NCBI GenBank assembly: GCA_035565615.1
Contig: DATMSB010000011.1
Location: 1 to 46,222 of the forward strand
DNA from: Vulgatibacter sp035565615
GTDB lineage: Bacteria; Myxococcota; Myxococcia; Myxococcales; Vulgatibacteraceae
Direction: 5' to 3'
DNA length: 46,222 bases
Both the position numbers and the translations under genes were made by a program. How positions within the stretch are numbered: position 1 is the first letter of the stretch; the number at the start of each line of letters is the position of its first letter. Below, one piece after another: positions 1-8,630 of the stretch. The notes beneath the pieces were generated by a model. That model was not told the DNA's origin. It searched no databases and worked only from the letters and a program-made list of their open reading frames with translations.

Positions 1-222
1 CTGCAGGGCATGGACGCCCTCCTCGCCACCGCGCAGATGCCGGGCGGCGTCCCCGTGGCCACCGTGGCCATCGGGAAGGCGGGCGCCAAGAACGCGGGCT
101 ACCTCGCCGCAAGGATCATGGCCCTCCACGACGAGGCGCTGGCGGCGCGCCTCGACACCTACGTCGCCGGCATGGCGGCAGCGGTCGAGGAGAAGGACCG
201 CAAGCTCCAGGAGAAGCTCTAG
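1..222 (+). CDS. purE: N5-carboxyaminoimidazole ribonucleotide mutase PurE, C-terminal part
   Basis: The reading frame is open from the first base, so the 5' end lies outside the window. The 73 visible residues carry the PurE C-terminal pattern QMPGGVPVATVAIGKAGAKN followed by a helix with an alanine-rich LAARIMALHDEAL stretch. PurE interconverts N5-CAIR and CAIR in cytoplasmic purine synthesis. The gene stops at a TAG 25 bases before the GTG of the next gene. A Shine-Dalgarno-like AGGAG inside its last codons (209-213) may serve the downstream gene. Family assignment is secure from the conserved motif; class I versus class II cannot be told from this fragment. Confidence 0.93.
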   Translation: MQGMDALLATAQMPGGVPVATVAIGKAGAKNAGYLAARIMALHDEALAARLDTYVAGMAAAVEEKDRKLQEKL

Positions 223-247
223 TCTGCGACGGATCCTCCCCCGCTAC

Positions 248-1351
248 GTGTTCTGGGAGGTGCTGCCAGCCTTCTTGGGGGCGCTCCTCTTCTTCACGCA
301 GATCTTCTTCGTGGCCCGGATGCTCACGGCCGCGGACGTGATCTTCGGATCGGCGGTGGATCCCAGGGACATCCTGGGTGTGCTGCTCTACCTGCTGCCG
401 TCGATGCTGGTCCACGCGGTGCCGGTCGCCTTCCTCCTCGGCGTGCTCATCGGCCTGGGGAGGCTGGGGGACGACCGCGAGCTCACCGCGCTCGCCGCGA
501 CCGGCCACGGGCCGCTGTCCCTCCTCCCCATGCCGCTCCTCATGGCCAGCGCCCTCACCGCGATCATGCTCGCGATCACCGTCTGGGCGGCGCCCATGGG
601 CCTCAAGCACGCCCAGGCCCTGATGAACGACATCATCCGCCGCAACCTCGCCTCGGGGGTGAAGCCCGGCGTCTTCTACGAGGACCTCTCCGACCTCACC
701 CTCTTCGCGGGAGAGGTCGACAAGGCGGACGGGACGCTGCGGAACGTGCTGGTCGAGGACTCCCGGGAGGAGCGCTCGCCCATCCTGGTGCTGGCGCGGC
801 AGGGGCGGATCCTCCCCTCGGATCCCTCGGGGGCGTTGGTGCTCCGCCTCGAGGACGGCGATCTGCACCGGGCCCAGCCCAAGAGCGGCGGCTACGCCCT
901 CGCCACGTTCGAGAAGGCGGACGTCGCCGTGATCATGGATCGGGAGATCTCCCGGAAGAACGCCCTCAAGCGCCGGCTCGAGAACCAGACTCCCGCCGAG
1001 CTCCTGTCGAACTACCAGTACTGGCTCGATCGCGACGACGACGATCGGAGCTACCTGGTGGAGTACAACCGGCGCTTCGCCCACCCCTTCCTGCACCTCT
1101 CGCTGGCACTCGTCGGGGTGGGGGTGGCGGGCTCGGTGGCGAGGGGGCGCAAGCCGGGCAAGGCGGTCGCGATCACCTGGACGGTCGGGACGGTGATCGT
1201 CTACTTCGTGCTCGGCAAGATTCTGGGGACGCTGGGGAACAACGACCGGCTCCCCCCGTGGCTGGCGGCCTGGGGGCCGACGCTCTTCGTGGGCACGGTG
1301 GGCGCCGCGCTGCTGTGGTGGCGCCTCGGCGGCTGGAGGCGGCCGAGATGA
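248..1351 (+). CDS. lptF: LPS export ABC transporter permease, LptF/LptG (YjgP/YjgQ) family, first copy
   Basis: A protein of about 367 residues with the YjgP/YjgQ layout: N-terminal membrane helices, a periplasmic beta-rich middle (about residues 120-260) and C-terminal helices. With LptB and its partner it would form the inner-membrane engine that extracts LPS and feeds the periplasmic bridge. The gene overlaps the next one by ATGA, as expected for a co-translated lptF-lptG pair. The start is uncertain. GTG at 248 has no ribosome-binding site, whereas a CTG at 224 lies 10 bases after AGGAG (209-213) and would add LRRILPRY, resembling the usual LptF amino terminus. The lptF/lptG naming rests on order and could be swapped. 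Confidence 0.88.
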   Translation: MFWEVLPAFLGALLFFTQIFFVARMLTAADVIFGSAVDPRDILGVLLYLLPSMLVHAVPVAFLLGVLIGLGRLGDDRELTALAATGHGPLSLLPMPLLMASALTAIMLAITVWAAPMGLKHAQALMNDIIRRNLASGVKPGVFYEDLSDLTLFAGEVDKADGTLRNVLVEDSREERSPILVLARQGRILPSDPSGALVLRLEDGDLHRAQPKSGGYALATFEKADVAVIMDREISRKNALKRRLENQTPAELLSNYQYWLDRDDDDRSYLVEYNRRFAHPFLHLSLALVGVGVAGSVARGRKPGKAVAITWTVGTVIVYFVLGKILGTLGNNDRLPPWLAAWGPTLFVGTVGAALLWWRLGGWRRPR

Positions 1352-2475
1352 GGCTGCGGCCCACCATCCTCTGGCGCTACCTGGCCGGGACCTTCGCCAA
1401 GACGTCGATCGCCACCGTCGGCGGCGTCTTGGCGGTGGTGCTGGTCATCGACTTCGCCGACCGCGCCTACTCTTTCAAGGGCGAGGGATGGGTGTGGAAC
1501 GTGATCCGCCTCTACGTGAACCTCGCCGCCGACTTCGGCTACCAGGTCGCACCGGGGGCGCTGGTGCTGGCGGCCGGGATCACGGTGAGCGGCCTCCGGG
1601 TGCAGGGCGAGCTCACCGCGCTGCGCTCGCTGGGGGAGCGGCCCTCCCGCATGATCGCGACCATCCTCACCGCCTGCGCGCTGGTCTGCACCGGCATCGT
1701 CTTGGTGAACGAGTGGGTCGTGGTCAGCGCCGCGCAGCGCGCGGAGGAGATCAAGCGCAACGTCTTCGGCCGCAAGCCGGGCGACTTCCGCGCCTACCTC
1801 GAGCAGCAGGAGTGGTTCCGAAGCGGCGACCGGATCTACAACCTCCGGTCCGCCACCGACGACGGCTTCGCCGACGTGAGCCTCTACCGGCTGGGTCCCG
1901 ACTTCCACCTCCTGGAGCGCATCGACGCCAGGACCATGCGGTGGGATCGAGAGGCGAAGGAGTGGCGCCTGACGGACGTCACCACCTCCACCTTCGACCA
2001 CGGCCTGCGGATCGCGGCCGAGCACCAGGCCGAGGCCTCCCTTCTCCTGCCGGAGTCCCTCGACGACCTCCGTATCAAGACCGGCAAGCCCCGGCAGATG
2101 AGCATCGTGCAGCTCTACCAGCAGATCCTGCTGCGGCAGCGGCTGGGACTCGCGGATCTGGAGTTCCGGCACGAGCTCTACAACCGGCTGGCGTATCCGT
2201 TCGCGGCGGTGCCGGGATCGCTCATCGCGATCCGCCTGGCGCTGCGCCGAAACCGCTCCGGCCACCTGGCGATGTCGATGGCCGAGGCCCTCGGGATCTC
2301 GCTGGCGATGTTCTCGCTGTGGACCATGTTCCGGGCGCTCGGGATCTCCGGCGCGCTGCCGCCGGGGCTCGCGGCGGTCTCGCCGCTCCTCATCCTCCTG
2401 GCGATCGGCGTGGCCGCCGACGCGATCCAGCGCCTGGCCCGCCGCCGTCCGGTCCCCGCGACGCTGGCGACCTGA
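1348..2475 (+). CDS. lptG: LPS export ABC transporter permease, LptF/LptG family, second copy
   Basis: A 375-residue YjgP/YjgQ family permease starting at the ATG that overlaps the stop of the preceding permease gene by four bases. The N terminus MRLRPTILWRYLAGTF is the amphipathic segment typical of the family. Helices follow at about residues 15-40 and 60-110, then a periplasmic domain, then three C-terminal helices from about residue 275. It should dimerise with the upstream protein and use a cytoplasmic LptB ATPase, which is not encoded in this window. It ends 69 bases before a convergent O-antigen-ligase-like gene. Confidence 0.88.
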   Translation: MRLRPTILWRYLAGTFAKTSIATVGGVLAVVLVIDFADRAYSFKGEGWVWNVIRLYVNLAADFGYQVAPGALVLAAGITVSGLRVQGELTALRSLGERPSRMIATILTACALVCTGIVLVNEWVVVSAAQRAEEIKRNVFGRKPGDFRAYLEQQEWFRSGDRIYNLRSATDDGFADVSLYRLGPDFHLLERIDARTMRWDREAKEWRLTDVTTSTFDHGLRIAAEHQAEASLLLPESLDDLRIKTGKPRQMSIVQLYQQILLRQRLGLADLEFRHELYNRLAYPFAAVPGSLIAIRLALRRNRSGHLAMSMAEALGISLAMFSLWTMFRALGISGALPPGLAAVSPLLILLAIGVAADAIQRLARRRPVPATLAT

Positions 2476-2544
2476 AGGCCTCCCGGTCCCCGCAAACGCG
2501 GCGCCTTCGCGCCCCCGCCCGGTCGCGACGACCGAGGATCCGCG

Positions 2545-3849
2545 TCATCCGGCGCCCTCGGCCTTCGCCTCGCCCGCGGGGAAGAGGGCGAGGGCGGCGG
2601 CGATGGCCAGCCCGAAGCCGAAACCGTACATCGACTCGCTCGCGTAGAAGAAGTCGTGCGCCATGGAGTGGACGAGCATGGCGGCGAGGGCGCCGAGGGC
2701 GCCGACGCACGCACCCCTGGCGATGGCGTCGCTCCGCGCCCGCGCCTTCCAGAAGCCCCGGGCGAGCAGGGCGAAGAAGGACGCCACGGCGAGAGCGAGG
2801 AGGGCGCCTCCCTCCACGTAGGCGGTGAAGAAGGTGTTGTGACACCACGCCCGGATCTTCGTCCGGGGCGCGATGCGGTCGAAGTAGGGGCCGATCACCT
2901 TGGGCAGGTTCCCGAAGCCCACGCCGACGATCGGGTGGTCCTTCATCACCGTCTCGCAGGTGCGCCAGATGCCGATGCGATCCTGGTTGGTGTGGACGTC
3001 CGTGGCGGTGGTGACCCGGCCTCGGACGCCGGGGTGCAGGGCGACGACCGCGACGGCGATCGCCGCCCCCGCGGCGAGGATCCAGGGAGCCCGCCGGCGC
3101 CCGGCGAACCCGGCGAGGACGACGCCCGCCACGGCGAGGCCGAACCAGGAGGTCCGGGCGAAGGTGAAGAAGACCGCGCTCGCCACCACCGCGCAGACCG
3201 CAAACGCGGCGACGCGTCGACCTCGGTCCAGCCGCCCGTAGAGGGCGACGCCGGCGAGGACGAGGAGCGGCGGCGTGAGGTTGTGCGCGAGGCGCTGGTA
3301 CCACGTGAAGAAGCCGAGGGCGGCGTAATGCCCCGGGTACTTGGGCGCGGCCGCAATGATGGCCTTCTTGCGGAGGCCGGCCTCGAAGAGGGGATCGAAG
3401 GGGCGGCCCTGCTGGATCCACGCGATCAGCGACGGCGCCAGCGCCGCGATCCCCCACACCGCGAAGAGGCGCAAGGCCTCGGATCGGGCGCGGGCGGGGT
3501 CGAGGCCGAGAACGGAGACGATGACGAGCGGCGCGAGGAGGGTGCGCCACAGCATGGTGTCGTTGCCGCCCACCCAGGAGAAGGCGAGGATCTGGCTGGC
3601 GCACGCCGCGCCGATGAGCGCGAGCACCGGCAGATCGAGGAAGGACCGCGTCCACACCCGCCGCCCGGTGAGGCGGAGGGCGAGGAGCGAGAGCCCGGCG
3701 ATCCCCAGGCCGATCTGCATGGGGGCGATCCCGATGGGGAGAAACGCCACGTGCATGTAGAGGCCGGCGCGGGCGGTGGCCGCGAAGATCGGCTGGAGGC
3801 GCTCCCCGGCGTGGGTCTCGGGGGCGGTCGGGATCGCGATCGGTTCCAT
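2545..3849 (-). CDS. O-antigen ligase / polymerase (WaaL/Wzy-like) membrane protein
   Basis: A polytopic membrane protein of about 434 residues. The large periplasmic loop near the C terminus has the ligase pattern: RIGIWRTCETVMKDHPIVG, then GVGFGNL, then CHNTFFTAYVEGG. This matches the R..W.....P..G.G...H.N.....GG signature of WaaL/Wzy proteins. Such enzymes act at the periplasmic face of the inner membrane, joining or polymerising glycans delivered on undecaprenyl diphosphate. I chose the ATG at 3849 because the hydrophobic, family-like sequence begins shortly after it and the upstream extension is low-complexity. It is divergent from another ligase-like gene. Ligase and polymerase roles cannot be separated by sequence. 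Confidence 0.82.
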   Translation of the reverse strand: MEPIAIPTAPETHAGERLQPIFAATARAGLYMHVAFLPIGIAPMQIGLGIAGLSLLALRLTGRRVWTRSFLDLPVLALIGAACASQILAFSWVGGNDTMLWRTLLAPLVIVSVLGLDPARARSEALRLFAVWGIAALAPSLIAWIQQGRPFDPLFEAGLRKKAIIAAAPKYPGHYAALGFFTWYQRLAHNLTPPLLVLAGVALYGRLDRGRRVAAFAVCAVVASAVFFTFARTSWFGLAVAGVVLAGFAGRRRAPWILAAGAAIAVAVVALHPGVRGRVTTATDVHTNQDRIGIWRTCETVMKDHPIVGVGFGNLPKVIGPYFDRIAPRTKIRAWCHNTFFTAYVEGGALLALAVASFFALLARGFWKARARSDAIARGACVGALGALAAMLVHSMAHDFFYASESMYGFGFGLAIAAALALFPAGEAKAEGAG

Positions 3850-3860
3850 GGATGTGGCAT

Positions 3861-3889
3861 CTTGCCGTCTGCCGGCGACGCCGGGCAAG
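3861..3889. promoter_or_regulatory. Inverted repeat in the divergent region between two ligase-like genes
   Basis: The 124-base gap between the two divergent genes contains nested inverted repeats. CTTGCC (3861-3866) pairs with GGCAAG (3884-3889), and inside it CCGGC (3872-3876) pairs with GCCGG (3880-3884). Read on the minus strand the structure lies 12 bases before the start codon, so it could be an operator or a leader hairpin. I see no convincing -10/-35 pair. This is inference only. Confidence 0.3.
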
Positions 3890-3973
3890 GAGACACGCAC
3901 CCCTCCCTCCCTCGCGCGGCGCGGCGATCCCGGGCCGCGCGCGGTCGGCGCGTGAAGGGACCGAGAGCAAGCG

Positions 3974-5734
3974 ATGGCGAAGCCCATGGTAAGAGCTCCC
4001 GCACAGGCGGGTCCCGAGTGGCTCGCCCCGGCGTCGCTCCACCTGACCGCGGCGTGGCTGGGCGCCGGGCTCCCCTGGGCGTGGGGGGTGGTGGCGCTGG
4101 CGGTCGCCGCGAACGTGGCCCGCGCGAGGCCCGCGCAGGTCGCCGTCACGCTCCCCTATTGCCTCTTCGGGATGGCCGTCGCCCTCGGCGTCGCCTCCGC
4201 CTGGCCGTCGGCGTCCGGTCTGGCCACGCCGCACGCTTGGGCGATGGTCCGGCCGGCGATCGCGATCCTCCTGGTGGGCGCGGTCGCCGGCAGGGAATGG
4301 GGGCTCACCATCACCTTCGCGTCGGCCGCCGCCGTCCGGGCCGCGTGGGCGCTCGCCCTCGGAGGCGCCCCCGCGCCTCCCTTCCTCGCGGCGGCGGGGC
4401 TCCTGCTCGCGTTCGCCGCGTGGGGAGCGGGGGCGATCGCCGGCAGGTGGAGGATCCTCGCCGGCGCGGCGTCGCTCCTCCTCGCCGCCGGGCTCTGGGC
4501 GGGCGCGACCTCCGCGGCCTGGGCGGCGATCGCCGTGGGCCTCGGCAGCATGGCGGCGCTCGGTCGGATCGCCCGACCCCTCGCGGTCCCCGGCGCGGCC
4601 CTCGCGATCGCCGCCGCCGTCGCGTTCCTCGCTCCGACCCCCAGCGCCTCGCCGCCGACGGACGGGGCGATCGTCGCGTGGGGGCGGGCCCTCGATCTCC
4701 TCGCCGAGAGGCCCGCGGGGATTGGCGCGGGCAACTTCGAGAGCGAGGTCCAAGGCGCGCTGGCCGCCCGGGGCCTCGGCGAGGGGGAGCATCCGCGGAA
4801 CGCCTTCGTGGCCGGCTGGACGGAGAACGGCCCGCTCGGCCTCGTCGCGGCGGCGTGGATCTTCGCCTCGCTCTTCGCGGCGCTGCGGCGGGGGTGGAAG
4901 GCCCTCGGCCCCCGGGGCGGATCGCCCCGCGACGGGGCGCTCGTCCTCGGGCTCGCCGGGATCGCGGGGGCGCTCCTCGCCTGGTCCCTCGGGGACGATC
5001 CCCTCGGCGATCCCGTCGCCGGCTACGCCTTCGGCTTCCTGATGGCCCTCGGCCTCGCCGCCGCGGGCGAGGCGGGCGGCCCGTCGCCGATCCCCTCCAG
5101 GCAGAAGCCGCTCCCCAGGCTGGCCGCCGGCGGCGCGGCGATCGCCATCGCGGGGGCTGCGGTGGGGGGCGCCATCACCTCGGGTGATGCGCCGGCGGGC
5201 TTTCGCGTCGGCGCCGCCTCGCTCCTCGCCGCCCTCGCGATCCTGCGCCTGCCCTGGCTGCGCGTGCCCCTCCCCGCGGCGATCCGGGGCCTGGCGATCT
5301 ATTGCGGTGCGGTCTTCCTCGCCCTGCGCGCGTTCGCGGCGCCCCTCGAGCCGGGCTCCGCGCTGTGGTGGCGAAGCCCGTCGGCGGTGGCGGCCCTGTG
5401 CGGCCTCGGCGCCGCCGTCGCCGGAGCCGGCCATGCCATCCGCCGCCCCGGATCGATCGGCCCCGCGCCGGTGGCGGGCGCCATCGCCTGCCTCTTCGTG
5501 ATCGGCTTCGTGTCGCTTCTGCACTACGGTGTCCTGGCGCCGGGCTTCGTGCCGACGGCGCCGTACAACTTCGCGGTGGCCTCCTGCCTCGCGTCGCTGC
5601 TCTTCGTGGCGTGGTCCGGGCCCTTGAGCCTGGGGCTCTCCGAGGTCGACCGCCGCGTTCGGCGGCTCGCGGGGTTGCCCGAGGCCGCAGTGGCGTCGGG
5701 GCTCCTCGCCGCGCTGATCTTGGGATGGAGATGA
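3974..5734 (+). CDS. Polytopic membrane protein with O-antigen-ligase-like core and extra C-terminal membrane region
   Basis: A very hydrophobic protein of 586 residues. Around residues 235-300 it shows RALDLLAERPAGIGAGNFES followed by HPRNAFVAGWTENGPLGLV, the P..G.G...H..N.......E.G..GL pattern of the O-antigen ligase/polymerase superfamily. After this core come about 200 further residues with several helices that I cannot assign, making it longer than the usual 400-450 residues. The start is ATG at 3974. The stop overlaps the next start by ATGA, so it is probably co-translated with the WecG-type glycosyltransferase. A polymerase (Wzy) role would complement the divergent ligase, but that is inference. 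Confidence 0.7.
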   Translation: MAKPMVRAPAQAGPEWLAPASLHLTAAWLGAGLPWAWGVVALAVAANVARARPAQVAVTLPYCLFGMAVALGVASAWPSASGLATPHAWAMVRPAIAILLVGAVAGREWGLTITFASAAAVRAAWALALGGAPAPPFLAAAGLLLAFAAWGAGAIAGRWRILAGAASLLLAAGLWAGATSAAWAAIAVGLGSMAALGRIARPLAVPGAALAIAAAVAFLAPTPSASPPTDGAIVAWGRALDLLAERPAGIGAGNFESEVQGALAARGLGEGEHPRNAFVAGWTENGPLGLVAAAWIFASLFAALRRGWKALGPRGGSPRDGALVLGLAGIAGALLAWSLGDDPLGDPVAGYAFGFLMALGLAAAGEAGGPSPIPSRQKPLPRLAAGGAAIAIAGAAVGGAITSGDAPAGFRVGAASLLAALAILRLPWLRVPLPAAIRGLAIYCGAVFLALRAFAAPLEPGSALWWRSPSAVAALCGLGAAVAGAGHAIRRPGSIGPAPVAGAIACLFVIGFVSLLHYGVLAPGFVPTAPYNFAVASCLASLLFVAWSGPLSLGLSEVDRRVRRLAGLPEAAVASGLLAALILGWR

Positions 5735-6486
5735 AGTTCGAGCTCTGTGGTCTTCCGGTGGATCAGATCGACACGGACGGGACGGTGGCGCGGATCCTCG
5801 CCCGCTGCGCCGAGGAGGGAGGTGCCCCCCTCGTGGTCTCGTCCTGCAACGTGGACATGGTGGTGAAGGCCTCGCGGGATCCCGCCTTCGCCGAGGCGCT
5901 CGCGTCCGCCGACATCCTCACCGCCGACGGCATGCCCATCGTGTGGCTGGGCCGCGCCCGCGGCGGGTCGTTCCCGGAGCGAGTGGCCGGGTCGGAGCTC
6001 GTCCCCCGGGTGTCCAGGGCTTGTGCGCGTGAGGGGTACTCGGTGTACCTCTTCGGCGGGCGGCCCGGGGTCCCGGAGGCGGCGGCCGCGAGGCTCCTGG
6101 CCGACTCGCCGGATCTGCGGATCGCGGGGACGCTCTCGCCCAAGATGGGCTTCGACGCCGATCCGGCGCTCTTGGAGCAGACCGTCGCCGAGGTGCGGCG
6201 CGCAGCGCCCGACGTGCTCTTCGTGGCCATGGGGGCGCCGCGGCAGGAGCGCTTCATCGCCGCGCACCGCGAGGCGCTGGGAGCCAAGGCGATCCTGGGG
6301 ATCGGCGGGAGCCTCGACATGCTCGCCGGCAGGGTGCGGCGAGCGCCGGGCTGGGTGCAGCGCTCGGGCTTCGAGTGGCTGTGGCGCCTCGCCCAGGAGC
6401 CCAGGCGCCTCTTCCGGCGGTATCTCGTCGACGACCTGGCCTTCCTCCCGATCGCGTGGCGGGAGCTGAGGGCGCCGCGCAGGTGA
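5731..6486 (+). CDS. WecG/TagA/CpsF family glycosyltransferase
   Basis: A 251-residue cytoplasmic GT26-type enzyme that transfers a sugar (ManNAc or ManNAcA in studied members) from a UDP donor to a polyprenyl-diphosphate-linked acceptor. Family landmarks are all present: CNVDMVVKA near residue 40, TADGMPIVWLGRARG with the conserved Asp near residue 68, ERVAGSEL, FVAMGAPRQERF near 170, and GGSLDMLAGRVRRAPGW followed by FEWLWRLAQEPRRLFRRYL at the C terminus. The start is the ATG overlapping the previous stop; a second ATG lies two codons upstream. It overlaps the next gene by GTGA. Because the nearby wecB homologue makes UDP-ManNAc, a ManNAc donor is a reasonable guess. Confidence 0.92.
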   Translation: MKFELCGLPVDQIDTDGTVARILARCAEEGGAPLVVSSCNVDMVVKASRDPAFAEALASADILTADGMPIVWLGRARGGSFPERVAGSELVPRVSRACAREGYSVYLFGGRPGVPEAAAARLLADSPDLRIAGTLSPKMGFDADPALLEQTVAEVRRAAPDVLFVAMGAPRQERFIAAHREALGAKAILGIGGSLDMLAGRVRRAPGWVQRSGFEWLWRLAQEPRRLFRRYLVDDLAFLPIAWRELRAPRR

Positions 6487-8501
6487 ACCGCCCCTGGGAC
6501 GCGACGCCGCTTTCGGGCGAGGCGGCGGCACCGGAATCGGCGCGCGCCGCGGCTCCTCCCTCGGCCGAGGCGGCGCTGCCGGGTGCGCCGGCGACGGCGA
6601 GATCCGTGGCGCCGGCCGCCGAGGTCGCCCCGCCCGAGGGAGGGGCGTCGGCGCGATCGTGGGCGCCTCCCGCCGCCGCGTCCCGCCTGCGGCTGCTGTT
6701 GCCCACGCCGCTCGTCCTCTTCGCGGCGCTGGCGCTCATCCGCCAGATCGCCCTGGTCGGCCAGCTCGGCAACGCGCTCGATCTCGGCGCGGAGCGGCTC
6801 GTCCTCATCACCCTGGGGACCAGCTTCCTCGTCGCGGCGCCGCTCCTGCGCCGGGGGCGCCTTTTCCCCCTCGCGGTCGCGGACTCGCTCCTGACCCTCT
6901 TCGCGGTCGGCGACCTGGTCTATTACCGGGCCTTCGGGGATCTCCCCTCGGTCGCCTCCCTTCGCTTCGCGGGCCAGCTCCCGTCGGTGGCGTCCGCGGC
7001 GGCGGCCCTGGTGCGGCCCTCCGACCTCGTGCTCCTGGGGATGGGTCCGCTCGGGTTCCTCGCGCACCGCGTCGCCCGGCGCGGCGCCCCGAGCCTGTCC
7101 GTGCGCGCGATCGGCGCGTGGGTCGCCGTCGGCGCGATCCTGGTGGCCGGCGTCTTCGCCACCACCCCCAGGCTCGGCAGGCTGCGGCATCGCGGCAACG
7201 CCTTCCTGGCGGGGGAGCTGGGGCTGTTCCACTACCACCTGTGGGAGGCCGCGTCGTACGCGGCCAGGCGCGCCTCGCGCCTCGTCCCGGATCCGGCGGC
7301 GGAGCGGGCGGCGCGCGAGCGCCTCGCCGAGCTGGCGGCGAGCGGCGACGGCCGATCGGAGCTGTGGGGCGCGGCGAGGGGCCGGAGCGTGATCGTGCTC
7401 CAGCTCGAGTCCTTCCAGGCGTTCGCGGTGGGGCTGCGGATCGAGGGCCAGCAGGTGACCCCGCGGCTCGACGCCCTCGCCGCCGAGAGCCTGCGCTTCA
7501 CGAACTTCCACCACCAGACCGCCGGCGGCCGCACCTCGGACGCGCAGTTCGTCTCGAGCTGCTCGCTCCACCCGGCGCGCACCGGCGCCGCGGTCTTCGA
7601 GTACGCGGACAACGACCTGCGCTGCCTCCCCGGGCTCCTCGCCGACGAAGGCTGGACTACCGTCGCGATGCAGACGATGGGCGCGGACTACTGGAACGCC
7701 GCCGCGATCGAGAGGAAGCTGGGCTTCCAGCGCTCCCTCAGCGATCGAGACTTCGTGCAGGACGAGGTGATCGGCTACGGCCTCTCCGATCGATCGTTCT
7801 TCCGGCAGGCGGCGGAGATCCTCGAGGAGACGCCCGAGCCCTTCTACGCATCACTCCTCGGGCTCACCAGCCACGCCCCGTACGACTGGCCGAACCTGCC
7901 GCGGGAGCTGGAGATGGGGAGGCTCGAGGGCACCTACCTGGGCAGCTACCTCCAGGCGGTGCGCTACACCGACCGAGCGGTGGGCGAGTTCGTGGAGTCG
8001 CTGCGGGAGCGCGGGATCCTCGACCGCGCCGTGCTCGTGATCCTCGGCGATCACGACGGGGTGACGAGGCGGGCGGCGCCGGGCCTCGTCGACATCCTCG
8101 GGATCCGCCCCGACGACGAGCTGGCGTGGACCCGGGTGGAGCGGGGGATCCCGCTCCTCGTGCGGCTGCCGGAGGGCGAGGGGGCGGGCCCGCGCGACGT
8201 GCTCGGCGGCCAGATCGACCTGGCCCCCATGCTCCTCGGGCTCCTTGGCCTGCCCAGGGAGGGGACGGTCTTCCTGGGCCGCGACCTCCTCGGGCCGCAG
8301 GCCGAGCAGCCGATGGTCGCCTTCGTGGACGGATCCGTCCTGGGGAGGGCCCGCCTCTACAAGGCGGGGGTCTGCCACGGCGAGGGAGGGCGGGAGCCCG
8401 CCGAGGCGTGCGCCTCGCTCCGAGAGGCCGCTTCCCGCGAGCTGGCGATCTCCGCCGGCATCCTGGAAAAGGATTTGAGCGCGAAGCTCGCCCGGCGCTG
8501 A
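6483..8501 (+). CDS. LtaS-like membrane sulfatase/phosphoglycerol transferase family protein, copy 1
   Basis: A protein of 672 residues. A Pro/Ala-rich segment of about 60 residues is followed by about five membrane helices (65-235) and an extracytoplasmic alkaline-phosphatase-superfamily domain. Metal and catalytic residues match LtaS: VIVLQLES at 303-310 (Glu309), GRTSDAQF with the nucleophile Thr351, and GDHDG with Asp523 and His524. LtaS enzymes move glycerol phosphate from phosphatidylglycerol to a glycan or lipid; Gram-negative relatives decorate periplasmic or surface glycans. The GTG start overlaps the upstream stop (GTGA). It lies in a polysaccharide locus, so phosphoglycerol or phosphoethanolamine decoration of the glycan is the likely role. 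The substrate is unknown. Confidence 0.85.
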   Translation: MNRPWDATPLSGEAAAPESARAAAPPSAEAALPGAPATARSVAPAAEVAPPEGGASARSWAPPAAASRLRLLLPTPLVLFAALALIRQIALVGQLGNALDLGAERLVLITLGTSFLVAAPLLRRGRLFPLAVADSLLTLFAVGDLVYYRAFGDLPSVASLRFAGQLPSVASAAAALVRPSDLVLLGMGPLGFLAHRVARRGAPSLSVRAIGAWVAVGAILVAGVFATTPRLGRLRHRGNAFLAGELGLFHYHLWEAASYAARRASRLVPDPAAERAARERLAELAASGDGRSELWGAARGRSVIVLQLESFQAFAVGLRIEGQQVTPRLDALAAESLRFTNFHHQTAGGRTSDAQFVSSCSLHPARTGAAVFEYADNDLRCLPGLLADEGWTTVAMQTMGADYWNAAAIERKLGFQRSLSDRDFVQDEVIGYGLSDRSFFRQAAEILEETPEPFYASLLGLTSHAPYDWPNLPRELEMGRLEGTYLGSYLQAVRYTDRAVGEFVESLRERGILDRAVLVILGDHDGVTRRAAPGLVDILGIRPDDELAWTRVERGIPLLVRLPEGEGAGPRDVLGGQIDLAPMLLGLLGLPREGTVFLGRDLLGPQAEQPMVAFVDGSVLGRARLYKAGVCHGEGGREPAEACASLREAASRELAISAGILEKDLSAKLARR

Positions 8502-8630
8502 GCGGATCGGCCGCCTCCTCGCGCCGCCGGGATCGGCGGGCAACTTGCGTTCCCTCCGCGGGGCGACGAAGGTGGCCGGCTCGTGTGGACCCGCCGTCTT
8601 TGGGCGGCCATTTCCCGAGGAACGTTCGAG

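Noticed and set aside
2520..2534. Terminator between lptG and the convergent ligase-like gene
   Set aside because: Only six base pairs with a three-base loop and no T-run, so too weak to list.
2390..5524. Very long minus-strand frame of over 1000 codons
   Set aside because: It is an Arg/Gly/Pro-rich shadow of two real genes and has no motifs of its own apart from those of the ligase-like protein read in part.
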